Positions 24,128-36,471 of a stretch of 64,000 nt of DNA are shown here, one piece after another (position 1 is the stretch's first letter; every line of letters starts with the position of its first letter). The position numbers and the translations under genes are program-made. The stretch spans positions 11,542,804 through 11,606,803 of the forward strand of contig OX235277.1 of the NCBI GenBank assembly GCA_944472155.2, read 5' to 3'. Source of the DNA: Trichobilharzia szidati. Its lineage: Eukaryota > Platyhelminthes > Trematoda > Strigeidida > Schistosomatidae. The notes beneath the pieces were generated by a model. That model searched no databases. It saw only the letters and a list, made by a program, of their open reading frames with translations, and was not told where the DNA came from.

Positions 24128-27010
24128 TTTTGCAACCAAAATTAAACAACATTGATTTATCACTAGTAACCAAGTTGATTTGGATGACCAATTTCAGATG
24201 GCTGATCTTTCACATAACTCTCAGTCCTAATAGCAACTGATGTCCACGGGTGTGTATGATATTCATCTACTCATAATAGTGAGTAATATCTGCAACCATT
24301 TTGTTAGTACTAGAATGGTTTGCCTAAACTACTAAAAGTCTTGTGTTCCAGAAAAATTCTGAACAAAATAACAGTTGATAACTGGTGTACTTGTATGTAT
24401 AATTGACCAGAAAACTGTCCTGTTGATTTATTCCTAAATTTCTTTCGGTTTCGTCTTCGCCATGTGTCTATTGGAAGACAGTGAACATAATACTCAAAGA
24501 ATCAGCCTTTTGTTTAAAAAATACAAGTCAACATTAAACCTGGGAAGTGAGTTTTATTCTGGATAAATATTTTATGTGATCTTTCTTCCCACCTACACTT
24601 GTTAATGTTTCTTCAATCTTCTGCATGCCGTTTATGCTGAGCAACTATTGTTGCTTTTACATAATTTAACTTGAACCAATTTTCTTTTAGAAGGTGGTGT
24701 GAGGAAGGCAGAACCCCGTCATTCCTCAGTTTACAGTTATTTTCATTTGAAAAACTCAACCGTCTAACAACTAATTTCCATAATTTGATATAGATTCAAC
24801 TTTTGAAGTTGAACAAGCCATTTTCAGAAAAGACCAAATAGTAGTTGGCATTTAATAGAAAACATACTTTCGAATTTGTTCCCACTTAACAGGTTTGAGA
24901 TAGATTAAGTGTCTATTAGTTTTTGTCATGAAGGAATAACAAAACTTATTTAGCTTTACGGGATTTTGAAATAACAATGTTCAGTGGTCTAGGACAAACA
25001 CGAAAAGAATAAATAGACAGCAACATCTACTGTCAAAATCTCCTTATACATAGTCTTCACTTACTTCTACAAAAAGGGATGTGAAATTCAATAATGTCAG
25101 CATCTTGCGACCCAAACTTTGCTGCTGAATGATGTTGAACCGATGTCAAGAAGTCCATGCCAACAGGTGCCTCTGTGCGTATAGTAACATAGAGCTATTT
25201 GTAAAACATCTCTAATGGATTGGGATGCGTGTTCTTTCGATATCCATTCGTTTCTTAAGCAGACAGTTTAACATTAATTCTTTTGAATATTTAATTACCA
25301 TTAATTACAAGGAACTTCAACACTGCTGAATGTGTAGGCAAATAATTACACAGCAGCTATTAACATTTGGAGATCAAGTTGATAAGTGTCTTAATAACAT
25401 CACATACAGAAACCCCACATTAAGGAAGCTGAGAGACACCTTTCTTAACCACTCGACCTTTCACACTGATGCATATATCAAACAAAGTGAATCACGCCAC
25501 TACAGAAAAGCTGTGATGCTTACATTTTGTGGTCACACGATATTTATCTCTATGAAAATAGGAAAACCTCATTTCAAAAGTGTGATGCACATTTGCTAAG
25601 CACAAGTGACTTTCGAACTTCAGAATTTCGGTCACCTTTGTCTGGTTCTTCTTGTTGGAACCACAGTGTGAGCAGTTGAACGAATAAGTTCAAATCTGTC
25701 AGTAAGACCAAATGTCAGTCAAATCAGTTGATAAATCTTCCTGATGTCTGACATCAACCTGACATTCTTTGACAATTCAAAAATCAACTAAACAGCACTA
25801 AAAGATAAATTCTGCGTTTAAAATCAGTCTGGTTAGTTGAAGTTCAATGTTCAACAAACACAAACGCCACAGACAAAAATATCAACAGGAAAAATGGATA
25901 GTTAAATAAGCAAAATGAGTAAAAGTGACAGCCTTATTTTGGACAAAATCTTAACACAATTTACAGAATTCTCAGATTAATTAAATGCATAATATTTCGC
26001 CTTCATCCACTGACGTCAGTCTGTTTTATATATTATGAAGCAATACTGTTCAATCTGATATATAGACTAATCTCTTATGATATTTTCATCTCGTCCTCAA
26101 TAAATACCGACGCAGACTGAAAATCTGCGTGAGTACACTTAGCGAACTAGGAAATATAGAGATGGTTGAAACCAAAAGAATTAGAGAAAATTTTGATGAA
26201 CTGTGCCGAATGTAGATTCAGATGACCCAGTTTTCTAATCAGACAAGTATTTATAGCTACTGAACATTCTAATAGATATCGCTTGTTATTTTATAAACTA
26301 AAAACATGTGAACTCTGGCAAAACGATCTTGAAACAACGTGCATATACGTGCACATATCGATGTAGCACTGTTGGTCATTGACGTAATCAGATGACTACA
26401 ACTCAGATAAGCCTACCGTTGATTCGGTAATGGCGTCAGTAAAAAAAGCAGACAAAACTGATAAATAATGAGACTAATACTCATCTGATTATACAAAAAT
26501 GAGATCAGGTTTGTTCGTACATTGCTAATTTCGACTTTGGAAAATGTTCTTTGACTTCCTGGCATTACTAGGAATGAAGTATTTTATAGAAATGAGAATA
26601 ACCTACGTATGAAGAATAAAATATCATTACTTATGTTATAACTCAGTATAACTGACAGTCTAAGACGTAACATATTACCAAATTCTGTATGTAATTTAAA
26701 TTGTTTTTGTTTAGGAATATTTCAGCATCTTTTTAAGTAAAATTCAAGGTGGAAAACTGGGGAGACATTGTTGTGCTTTTTATTCTTTCGTTATGTTACG
26801 ACTACATAAGGAGGTTCCAAAAGCACATCGCTATTTCGTCATTAGAAAACTTATTTAGCTGGTCAAAATAATGAACATCATCTTTATTTCCTCTTCACAC
26901 GACCACCTCCACAGAACAGTCTAACCCACGACCGACTTATCGATACGTCCCCATAGTGATTCCATTCGATGGCCTGGTCTAGTGAAGTCATTCAGCTGTC
27001 TCGTATGCAT
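24128..27010. repeat. Second segmental duplication, copy Y
   Basis: Matches 21985-23710 but is about 1.15 kb longer because of unmatched DNA at roughly 25055-26190. It runs directly into copy 2 of the other segmental duplication at about 27015. Confidence 0.75.
25055..26190. other. Insertion relative to copy X, unknown content
   Basis: Present only in copy Y. It contains an open stretch at 25330-25599 on the plus strand whose middle (LRKLRDTFLNHSTFHTDAY) looks moderately protein-like and which follows a possible acceptor (ATTACACAG). There is no domain, no start codon and no donor I trust. It may be an unrecognised mobile element or a deletion in copy X. Confidence 0.35.
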
Positions 27011-28042
27011 TCATCCAATCCACTCGAGAATGAGGAATCATTTGTCAAAAATGAATAGTCATCTAATGTAGACGGACCTGGTCTTTGCAATCAGAGTCTA
27101 TGCAATGTTTAATGGATTTGCTTCCTACTCATGCTCTTCTCATTTCGTAACGCAGAAATCAGTGTCAATGCAACTGTCTCTTCAAAACAATTTTCTCTGA
27201 ATAATTTACACAGTGAATACTGGATTCCGAAGTAACAGTCTACAGATACAATTTATCTGGTACAATGAACCAGTGGCGAATCAGCAGAATAAACATTCAG
27301 CCTGATGAGTGCAGGTAGATACCGCTATATTGTCATCCATCGGTAGGCGCCTTTTATTACTCGAATACATGTCTCGTTGACTTCTACATCTATTGTCCTT
27401 ATTTCCAGGTACAGACAATCATGCGTATTCCTGTAATTCCTAAAGCTGAGGTTAAGTTTTGCGTGATAGTCCACAAATTACAATGCACATCTCTCATCGC
27501 ACAGGCTAATTCACACTCAAAATGCTCATATTCGTGATGCATGTAGACTGAATGTGGTTGTTTCATGCATCAAACATCCATCTCCAATATCCGAGATATC
27601 CTTCCTACGTTACGCAATCATTTCGATAGACGGAATGTAGGCAGGAATGAACAGCATTTATGAATTCTAGAATTGCCTTCGTTTATCTTCGATCGCATTT
27701 ATCAACACAAGAATCGACTACTGGTCGCTGAATACGGGTTTGTATGCATACCACAGGAAATACTCGATGCCACCTATTTTAAGCCAGTGAAGGAATGTAT
27801 TCAACCGCGAACATGTTAATCATACGCTGTGTGTATTGACAGTGTAACCTCCAGTGAAATTAACTACATCAGGTCATTCATTATTCACTGAGACCACTTG
27901 ATCAACAAACTTCTGTTAACACATTTACAACTGGCTAGCTGATTTCGGAGATCACGTGAGATTGGCAATTACACTGAATTCTTGAGATGTCGAATGAATC
28001 TGTGAATTTGTAATCAGAAAACAAGGAATTTGGCAAAAGCGA

Positions 28043-28048
28043 TTTATT
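28043..28048 (-). promoter_or_regulatory. Poly(A) signal for the exon at 28105-28292
   Basis: AATAAA on the minus strand 57 bases after the stop codon, in a well-conserved 3' flank. Confidence 0.65.
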
Positions 28049-28104
28049 TCTCATTATCCCGACACCCACAAACAAATTTCACATTTCAATTTTCATTTCA
28101 CACA

Positions 28105-28292
28105 TCATTTTTGACATCGAGAATGTCGACAAATATTTTTACAGCAGTCTTCGTCCACCTTACAGAATTCACCTCCTGATTTACAACAAAATTGAAGCCC
28201 GGATGATTTGCGATATCGACATTCAGATAACGGACAACACTTTCTTAAAGTAAGAGTGTCTTTATCGATATCCTTACACACACAGTGTAATC
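28105..28292 (-). CDS. 12-cysteine small peptide, 3'-terminal exon (copy B)
   Basis: The frame encodes about 62 residues with twelve cysteines spaced C-x-C-x12-CC-x4-C-x10-CC-x6-C-x5-CC-x3-C-x4-C, ending CRHSRCQK. Three CC pairs and a DEDCC box near the end recall disulfide-knotted (knottin-like) secreted peptides, but I cannot name a family. The exon starts in phase 1 after a 3' splice site (TCTTCTTTGAAAG). Its 5' exon, presumably with a signal peptide, was not found. An unspliced reading from an ATG at 28420-28422 is open (105 codons) but the matching ATG of the other copies is ACG here, which favours the spliced model. A poly(A) signal follows. It is likely secreted; function unknown. Confidence 0.65.
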
Positions 28293-28508
28293 CTTTCAAA
28301 GAAGAGGAAAACAAAGATATTGGAATTACATGAGAAACGATGACAGAGTTAGCTTTGAAAGTTAACGTGAAATTGTCAAAAATGAATTTATTCGATAAAT
28401 TATTGCGAGATAAAACATTCACACTACTGACTTAACACCACTTTTTGTCCCGATTTGTAGGTGACATTAGTTTGAGTCAAGTGAAAACAAGACATTTGTC
28501 AAAATTGA

Positions 28509-28514
28509 TTTATT
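28509..28514 (-). promoter_or_regulatory. Poly(A) signal for the exon at 28552-28751
   Basis: AATAAA on the minus strand 38 bases after the stop codon. Confidence 0.65.
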
Positions 28515-28551
28515 TCTCATTATCTCAACACCAACAAACAAATTTTATATT

Positions 28552-28751
28552 TCAATTTTCATTTTTCACTTGACATCGAGAATATCGACATCTATTTTCA
28601 CAGCAGTCTTCATCTGCCCTACAAAATTCCATTCGATGTTTACAACAGAATTGAAGACCTGATGATTTGCGACGTCGACAGTAAACAGTGGGACAACACT
28701 TTCCAATGTAAAAAGGAGTATATATGCCATCCCGACACAAACATTCATCTC
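28552..28751 (-). CDS. 12-cysteine small peptide, 3'-terminal exon (copy C)
   Basis: Same twelve-cysteine spacing as the neighbour 0.45 kb away, with the shared segment RKSSGLQFCC and a DEDCC box, but a quite different first loop (RDGIYTPFYIGK against KDIDKDTLTLRK) and a four-residue longer C-terminus (VKNEN). Preceded by GTTTTCTTTGAAAG, a good 3' splice site, phase 1. The frame is open further upstream to an ATG at 28837-28839, which would give 95 residues with a weakly hydrophobic start; I prefer the spliced model. The pair could be two genes, or alternative or mutually exclusive terminal exons of one gene, since each has its own acceptor and its own poly(A) signal. Confidence 0.65.
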
Positions 28752-30589
28752 CTTTCAAAGAAAACAAAAACAATGGTTTTTGTATTTCATGAATAACGGT
28801 GGCGCAGTTTGCTTTGAAAATGAACATTGAAATTGTCAAGAATGAATAAAGCGAAAAATTTTTGCCAGAAAAATATTCACATTACTACCTTAACACCACT
28901 TCTCGTCTGAATTTGTAGGCGACGTCAGTTTGACTGTAGCAAATTGTAGTCAGAGATCAGGTTCATTTCATAGTTGGCAGAAATCTGCCATCCAATCACG
29001 CACAATAATGTTATCAACTAGCATACATTGAAATGACAGAGATGCAGAGAGTTTATTCAAGGCAACCGAAGCATGTTCTGAAAACTTTGTCAAACTTCCT
29101 ATATACATGTGAATATCTACTGATCACTGTTATTCATAGGAATGGTAATGATAATCTCCATTTCGTTCAATGAACAATGTGTCAAGCGTTGAAACAGATT
29201 ATAATTAATTAGTACACAAATTTCACAAATTTCTTTCTCTGTTTCCTTTCATGCAATGGAAAAATGCAGACATATGCACATCAGTTATCATACATTTCAA
29301 CAGATCTACTCCCTTGATTCGACTATCCATCATATATACAGCGATGGAACAGTGTGATTGACACCCGAATAGTGGTCACTCAGATGACAGAAGTGAAGAA
29401 ATTAAAAAATTCACGGATGAACCACAACGGTTAAGCAGACGGCGAGGAGCTGCACTGATTTGTGATTAGTTGGTTATGAGAAGAAAAAATATTCATTCAT
29501 TTGGTTCCAGTTCCTTTATTTCAAATACTGAACTCCCGAATGAAAAAGACCACTGTAAACACTAAAAATACATACGATTATATGAAGTCATGACCTGAAA
29601 CATTGATTTACCATTTATAATCATTATTAATGTGACTATGTTTGGGAAGTGAAGATAAGAAATGTGAAGGACAGCTGAAATGAGGGTGTATTAGGTTCGC
29701 GAACATGGCGAGTGCATGTTCGAATGCAACGCTCTCGATCGAAGAGACACGATGATCGCAATTCTCAAGATGTAAGACATCCACCATTCCGTTGTAAAAA
29801 CCGTTCACACAAAACTCTCATTGCATGGCTTTGATACTGAGTTCTTACAAATTCCACCAGAGGCTGAGAAGTCGGAATCTTTGGTGGAAACCTCATTTCA
29901 ATGAAAATCGGATAAACTATGCAAGATATCTGAGATGCAGTTTTATTCTTTCAGTCGACTTCTTTCTCTTCCATTACACCAGTTTAGATGAACTTGAAAC
30001 TTCTGATGGAATCAAGTAATTATCTTAAATCTTTCATTGAGAGATAAACGGAATGTAAAGAAAAGTATGGAAAGATATCTGTTGTTAATAACTAGGTTAT
30101 TGACAGTGGTGAGTCCCAGACTGCATCGCAGTATGTGTAGGAGAATTTACCAGTTAGCTAAATATAGGAGTCAAAGAGCATTAATGACGGCTAAATGTGG
30201 TTCCAGAGATCTGTGCAGACCTAAAGAAGCTAGAAAACAGATAAGCTGTAGCACTGCACTCGATAGAAATGGGACACGAAATCGACTTTGATAGGTCTTA
30301 GGTTCTGCTAAAATGTTTTGGATCGTATAAACAAAGACTGACAGCAGAAGGCTCACATACATGAGTGAATCTCAACAGTTTCAACAGGCGTGCAGGTGCG
30401 ATTTTAGCTGATGCATAGTAAATGCTGATTAATAAATTACAATGGATATCTATCACTGATTATTCATACTTGGTAGAAATTCCTGATTGTGTTTATCTTC
30501 TGATGGAGAAGTTAAGAAATGTTTTACAACTGTTTACCCTCACACACATGCACACTCTGTTTAAAGTGTTCAACAAAGGTAGACCAATA

Positions 30590-31015
30590 TTTTTAAGTTC
30601 GGCGTCAAACTTTGATCACAGCTGATAAAATTTTGTTTGTTATACTTGTTGAATGACTCATGATTGGAGAAATTTTTTAAAAACAAGTGATGTTCTTTTA
30701 ATAAATAAACGCCTGTTATGTTAGTTTCGATTAATTTCCCTGAAGAAGTTCGGAACAGATGGCCGAACGAAACGTTGGAATTACTCACCTCTATCCTGCT
30801 GAGATTTTAAAAATATAATTTTTGATGTCTACTTCTCACTAGGCGCCCAAATATTTTAGAACTATTCTGTCAAATATTGACGACAGTTCATTTGAATTAT
30901 TTTGCAATCGAATTAAATTAACAAAGAAACTGTGTAATTGGAACAATCATCGTGTTTTCAATCTCCGTTGTCTGCAACAGAATGCATACCCTAATACAAA
31001 TTTGTGACAACTGTT
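30590..31015 (+). mobile_element. PLE family C fragment: terminal region and ORF start
   Basis: Found only in copy 2 of the segmental duplication. Its first half is a terminal region with a near-consensus hammerhead fold. Further on, the frame at 30939-30992 reads WNNHRVFNLRCLQQNAYP, which matches the N-terminal PLE block NHRIFN-RCLKN of families A and B (their residues 42-53). The ORF between is broken by stops. This is the best evidence for how a family C terminus leads into its ORF. Confidence 0.6.
30730..30785 (+). ncRNA. Hammerhead ribozyme, minimal type with 2-bp stem III (PLE family C)
   Basis: Stem I strand TAATTTCC (30732-30739), core CTGAAGA (30740-30746, consensus CUGANGA), one extra A, stem II GTTCGG (30748-30753) pairing perfectly with CCGAAC (30763-30768), then GAAAC, GTT, and the other stem I strand GGAATTA (30777-30783). 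Stem I pairs over seven positions with one bulged T. Stem III is just AC/GU with no loop. Known: PLEs carry hammerheads with extremely short stem III that cleave as dimers. The cut would follow position 30776. Confidence 0.65.
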
Positions 31016-31319
31016 TAACAAAACACTCATAAACACGTCATTGTATACTGCATATGCACATATATTTTCATATCCAGCTATCTACCACCATCGACATTCA
31101 GTCGAACGTCATCTGATGAAAAGTACACTCTGTTCAAAGTGAATAACTGAAGGAGACCAACATTTGAAAGTCTGAGGTCAAATTGTGGTCACAACTCATG
31201 GATGTTTGTTTATTCTACATGTTTGATGCCTGTTTCCTGACTCATACGTTAGGACAAAATTTTCAAAGACATGAGGTGTCCCTTTTATACATAAACCTCT
31301 CTTGTGTTACTTTTCGATT

Positions 31320-31400
31320 ATTTTCACTGAAGCAGTTCGGACCAGTTTTCCGAACAAAACTTTGAAGTCGATCATTTCCACTTCGCTGAGATCCTACTCA
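31320..31400 (+). ncRNA. Decayed hammerhead-like region, PLE family C remnant
   Basis: CACTGAAGCAGTTCGG then TTTTCCGAACAAAACTTTG: stem II GTTCGG/CCGAAC is intact but the core positions read CTGAAGC and AAAA, so it should be inactive. Orthologous remnants are at 10375 and 50225. Confidence 0.45.
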
Positions 31401-32587
31401 TAGCATTTTAACGAAAAATTTATGTTACCTGTTCCTGTCTTGACAGTTGATCTAGACTGTGCATTCCATTCAAGTGAGAACTAATCTAGTGAAAATAAAT
31501 GAATAATAATGAGCCATAATATTCTAAACCTAACTTCAATGACATTGTCATCAATTGAAAAGCTGTTCAGTTATCAACTAGGCTACATGCCAGACAAGAT
31601 ACAGAGCACGACGATGTACATCAAGCAATAAACAGCGTTCATTGTGTGTACAGTTACACATGAGCAACAGACCAGTAACCAAATAGTGTAGATATTAACT
31701 GATGCAGAAACCACATCTATGTCACAGCTACGATATAGATTGGAGACACGGATCGAAGGAAAACCATCACGATGCTTTCCCATTCTTAGGAAGATCAGTA
31801 TTTCACACATATCTCTGCTATCGGATTCATCTAATGTAAACATGACACTCCAAAATTGACGAAGCATCTCATGCTCACAAACACAATTCTCATGCAAGTT
31901 ATCAACAGAGTGAAGTTGAAGTCTACCCTCGTGAACCCTTCTACATCAACGACATTACTACACAAAGTGGATCAGCCGACATTCAGAATAGCTGAACAGT
32001 AAATTAGGCATCTACCAAATTTCAAATAATACCTAGCTGGCCTAATGAATAGAAATCTACTATAATCACAGTACAATGCACATCACAAGAAAACATACCT
32101 GATGCCCGTACAACCTGGTCGCCCATCACCACAACTGTCAATACCAATATCGTCAGCCACGTAGAAGTGTGCATAGTCGAATTGTTAATGCCACAGTATA
32201 AAGAGGAAAGCCATTATATATTTCCCACTGTATCCAAATGGTGGACATATCTATGCCATTGTGATCACACAAGAATGAAGATTGTTCACACTGGAACATG
32301 AGTGAGTATTTCGTTGTGCACAGGGGTCAGTGGAAACGTCGACAGTGTAGTGAGATCAATGAGAAGAACAGGCGTATACTTCACGTAATTTATTGTAATT
32401 GAATGTAACACTTTTGTTTTTAACGGTCTCCATGTGTAGTTGTATTGTGTGCATTTTGGAATAGATCAAGTCAATTATTATAATTCTATTACAATAGTTG
32501 TTTGCACAGACACATAAGTTCTAATTCTTCACTGCACATGATCATACTGACTGTTCGAATTGTTATTTTCCACCTCCTGTGTATATA

Positions 32588-32590
<3 letters not shown>

Positions 32591-32623
<33 letters not shown>

Positions 32624-32812
32624 ATTTACGGCTTGATTCCACACCGTATTTTCAGTACAAGTATGGAATTTTCAGCACGGATATCGGTAGCCCAAATTCA
32701 GGCTGACCATAGATATCGGGTGTGCGCCGATAAAGGAGTGCGTCGGCCGGGGATCGAACCCCGGACCATGTGCATGGTCGGCGAGCGTCCTAACCGCTAT
32801 GCCACCGACGCA
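32591..32812 (-). mobile_element. tRNA-derived SINE with 32-base poly(A) tail
   Basis: Minus-strand SINE. Its first 74 bases (32739-32812) form a tRNA-like cloverleaf: perfect 7-bp acceptor stem TGCGTCG/CGACGCA, A box GTGGCATAGCGGTTAGGACG, and T arm with B box GGTTCGATCCC. The anticodon loop could read GCA (Cys), which is an inference. The 3' body is followed by an uninterrupted run of 32 A (T on the plus strand, 32591-32622), which suggests a young insertion. A related, older copy is at 47379-47575. Confidence 0.8.
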
Positions 32813-35800
32813 CATAGAAAATTTAGAAGGAAATAAATCACATGAAAATACTTCACTTGAAAAAAAAGGATCAAACTATCACGGAGACAAAGATTTATCA
32901 TGTACCTGTGATTATCCACATTGAAATAATTCCCCATCCAACAGCTTCTTTTTCAAACTGTAGAGATATGTTTTCAATACAGTAAAAGGTTTCAAGTAGC
33001 ATTCAAAATAATTCTACCGTAATGCACATGTGATAGTAGATATAACTAAAATGTTTTTAATAAAGACGTGAGGGGTTGGTGAACTTGAAGTGGATAAATT
33101 ATGAAATCTCTAATGACCTTAATAAATCCGTGAATTCATATTAACAGTTGTAAAGTAAGTCAGGTGTTGTGAAACAATTTACTCCATGTATAAATAAGTG
33201 TAGAAAAGGCAAACTATTGGAGTAAATGAATTCAGCCCTGTAAATAACTTTTAAGGATAAATCAAATGTAGCTGAATAATATGAATGAAGAAAGTGTCCA
33301 AAATTTTGAATAAGTCATTTTATGCTCATCTTCCATCAACTAGACAGTCAAGAGTTCATTAATGCGCGTCCACATAACACGATTCCAAAGTCCAGTATAA
33401 TCAGCTTGTCAGGATAATGTGAAATAGAGAATTTTCAATTGCACTGATTTTCACTATGGCATCATAGTTAAAGCATAACTAAAAGAAGGCACTGTTCACA
33501 TTTTTCACTTCCTTCTTACTATGGAATAAATAAAAATTATGATAATTTCAATTTTAAGGCAAAAAAAAGTTTCAAAAGTGAACACGATATCGTATCTTTG
33601 GGAAAACGTTTTCTAACAAACAAGTGTATTCACTCAACCAAGTATAGGAAGTAACTTAAGCTGAGACGAACCCTGACATTATTTGAAATGTGAGAATTGA
33701 GTCAGTACATCATTTTGTGTACAACTAATTGACCGAAACGAGTAGCTTCATACCACTCACATCAATCATTGACGCCGATCAGCTGTCAAAGACCGAAGTC
33801 ATCTAAATGTCAGATGACCACTTCAACAGGTTTTAACCGAGCACTTTATTCATGTACGTGGTTTACCTTAGCTGATTGACCAGAAGCAGTTGAAACCACC
33901 TGATTTCTGGCTAGTTGTTGGAGGGAACTAGTAATGCATGGAAGTGAATTCTCAAATGCACTAGTGTTTTTCAACGCTTCTCTTCTTCATTGCCACTTTT
34001 ATGGTATTCGGCTGATAACATATAGAAGTGACCTGAACAAAAACTTGTTGAAATTTCCCCTTAGTTATTACAAACGCATGATTGGCGAATGAATTAATTT
34101 ATCAACTTTGAGTTTGCTTTGAATGAACGTGTCAAATTTTTCCTCATATTGACAAACAAGTGGCGATGACAAGTGTCAAAGTTTAAACGCATGTTATTTA
34201 ATACCTGTTATTATCATTATTACTGTTATTACTTATACTGGTGTTACCACATAATAGCTGAGAAGAAAAATAACCCGTTTAATGACTCATGAACATACAA
34301 TTTTATCCTGTATGTATGCATGTCATTCAACCTGAAAGACTATTAGGCAATATGTTGACATATTTATGTAATAATTTGTCAAAAATAACTCATAATGATA
34401 GAATTGTTAAAGTTTCGTGACCGTGAAACTGATTTCATTGTCACTCATCTTTCAATTTAAATTTATGTTATCTATCAACCAGAAAAAGTTAACGGAAGAA
34501 AGAGAGATCAGGTTAATTGAATTTGACATATTGACCCTTTTCTATTTACAAATTCTTGGAGAAAAATAAAAGATTTAATTGTCTCATTTACGTCACTGCT
34601 GAAAGGGAGAGAGGGAGGGACTTTACCCTCTTCATCCCGCATATGTCTTGCAGTAGTTTTAGTTTGTCCCTTGAATCTGAAAGCCATTCAGCTACAGTCC
34701 TAAAGTGAATATATGGTAGATAGAGCTCAAGTTATTGATCACTGAATCACGCATGTTAGAAATAGGATGTGGATTGTTCTTTAATCTAGATGCAGTGACA
34801 GATAAGCTTTCAGTGTCCTTCTGGACGACATCTTCAGCATAGATTTTACTTTTAAACATTTTCAAGGAGATCTGCATTTCTTTAGTCAGTGCATCTGTGG
34901 TTCACTGGTAGAATGCTCTGGTGATGCACACCTAAGCCTCCCCTGATTGAATAGCGAATAGGAAACCTGTAGAAATCAGACGTTGAGTGAGAAACCCTGA
35001 CCTATAGAAACAACATCAATGTTACTGAAATTCCATAGCTTCAATCTTGAAGCTCTACATTCTCCTCAGAACTCAAAGAAATAAATACACTTCTCTGTTG
35101 TTGAGCAGCATGGTGAAGGCAAACAAAACACAGGTTTTAACCGTCATTATAAATTAACATCTAATTGATTGCTTTTATTTCAAGTACATTCATTAAATGG
35201 CATTTTTATTATCATGTGATGGTCTGCGATGGTTGAACTTAGTCCATTTGCGTTGAGTGTATAGTTAATAGTGGTTAAAAGAATAGTGTTTAAAAATGTT
35301 ATAAAGGGTTATCGATTAAAATGTTTTGTCATATAGACTAAGAAATAGAGGTTGAACTGAGAACTGATTGTCATATCTTGAGAGAGAGTGCAAAAAAACA
35401 TCATAGTGGGTTCAAGGTACGTTCTAACTAAAAAGAAATCTGTGTGGCGGATCTATGTGTGGCACTAACAGCGAAACGTGATACTCAAACTGTTTATGAT
35501 ATTTATTAGGAATATTAAATTATCAGGTACACAGTCAGCTGATTGCAAATTTAGTCGGCGCGTCCTATACTACAATGATTCATCTTAACTGCAGATTTGC
35601 CATTCTCGTATTCAATTCTTCTTTTTAAGGAAGATGTGAATTTCCAGTAAACTTCTTGAAAATGCGACCAATAAATACAATGGCGACAAGGGTGAAAGCA
35701 TGTGTATATCTTTATAACTTCGGTGTGAGAATTGTATTAGGCGAAAATTGTACAGATGAGAAAAGCAGACATCTTTATTTCAAACTGCATATAAACACAA

Positions 35801-36471
35801 TATTTGCGTATGAAGAAATGTAGTTTCTAAAATCTAAAAACAGCCATAAAAAATCAATTTTTCCCTTTCCACAGATGTTTCTTCAAAAATATGAAACTTT
35901 TAGTCCACGTAACGATTTTGATACAAGCAACAAATGCTGTTAATTAGGCATGATGTATCTAGCTCATCAAATTTCGATAGAAGTCTTCAGTCGAATTCTT
36001 CACATACAGTGATAACAATAACAATGGAAACATTCTTGACAAAATGTTTACAGAGTATACCCTGAATTCCCAAGGTAATCTATTGCATACGATCTCTCTT
36101 CATCTAGGATCTTCACATATAAGCTTAACTCGTAGTACATAACGCAATGTAATGCAGTTTGGTCTGAATCATACACTGATCCCTTTTGATAGTTTTCCTT
36201 CATCTTTCAAAGATTTCCGCCGTCAGCTGGAAAACAAATTTGAAATTTACGTGATTTAATTTCGCTACCCAAAGACTTAAGTGAATATTTAAAACAATCA
36301 GAATCAGAGTGAATGTGACACACAGTGTTGAGTGGAAGAAGCAAATTCAACTCACCGACTTCATTGAATACTCATTTGCTAATACTTGTTACTCATTACA
36401 AAAACAGACTTGTTGTCAAGTCAATCAAGTGTTGACCAACCTAGTATATAAATATGCTTATTGTCAAGAAA
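32813..36471. other. No recognised gene or repeat except a tRNA-like remnant
   Basis: AT-rich DNA without a supported exon. The only item I can name is the tRNA-Gly-like stretch at 34891. No match to the segmental duplications was seen. Confidence 0.4.
34891..34965 (+). repeat. tRNA-Gly-like remnant (SINE or pseudo-tRNA)
   Basis: GCATCTGTGGTTCACTGGTA followed by GAATGCTC resembles the 5' half of a tRNA-Gly, including the A box. The 3' half (GATTGAATAGC) is a poor B box and no acceptor stem closes, so this is not a working tRNA. Confidence 0.4.

Larger units (their letters stand above)
28019..28925. repeat. Local tandem duplication of about 0.46 kb carrying two cysteine-rich exons
   Basis: The block with GATTTATTTCTCATTATC at 28041 recurs at 28507. 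Each unit contains the 3' flank with a poly(A) signal, the exon, the 3' splice site and some intron. The two units differ most inside the exon loops. Confidence 0.8.
27015..32575. repeat. Segmental duplication, copy 2 (right end cut by a SINE)
   Basis: Matches 6487-11580 and 46905-51340 in order. It is unique in carrying two tandem cysteine-rich exons and an extra family C PLE fragment at about 30590-31015. Similarity stops at the poly(T) start of the minus-strand SINE at 32591, and DNA beyond 32812 does not match the other copies. Confidence 0.8.

Noticed and set aside
32739..32812. A complete-looking tRNA gene with anticodon GCA
   Set aside because: It is followed directly by a SINE body and a poly(A) tail, and a decayed relative occurs at 47379, so it is a SINE head.
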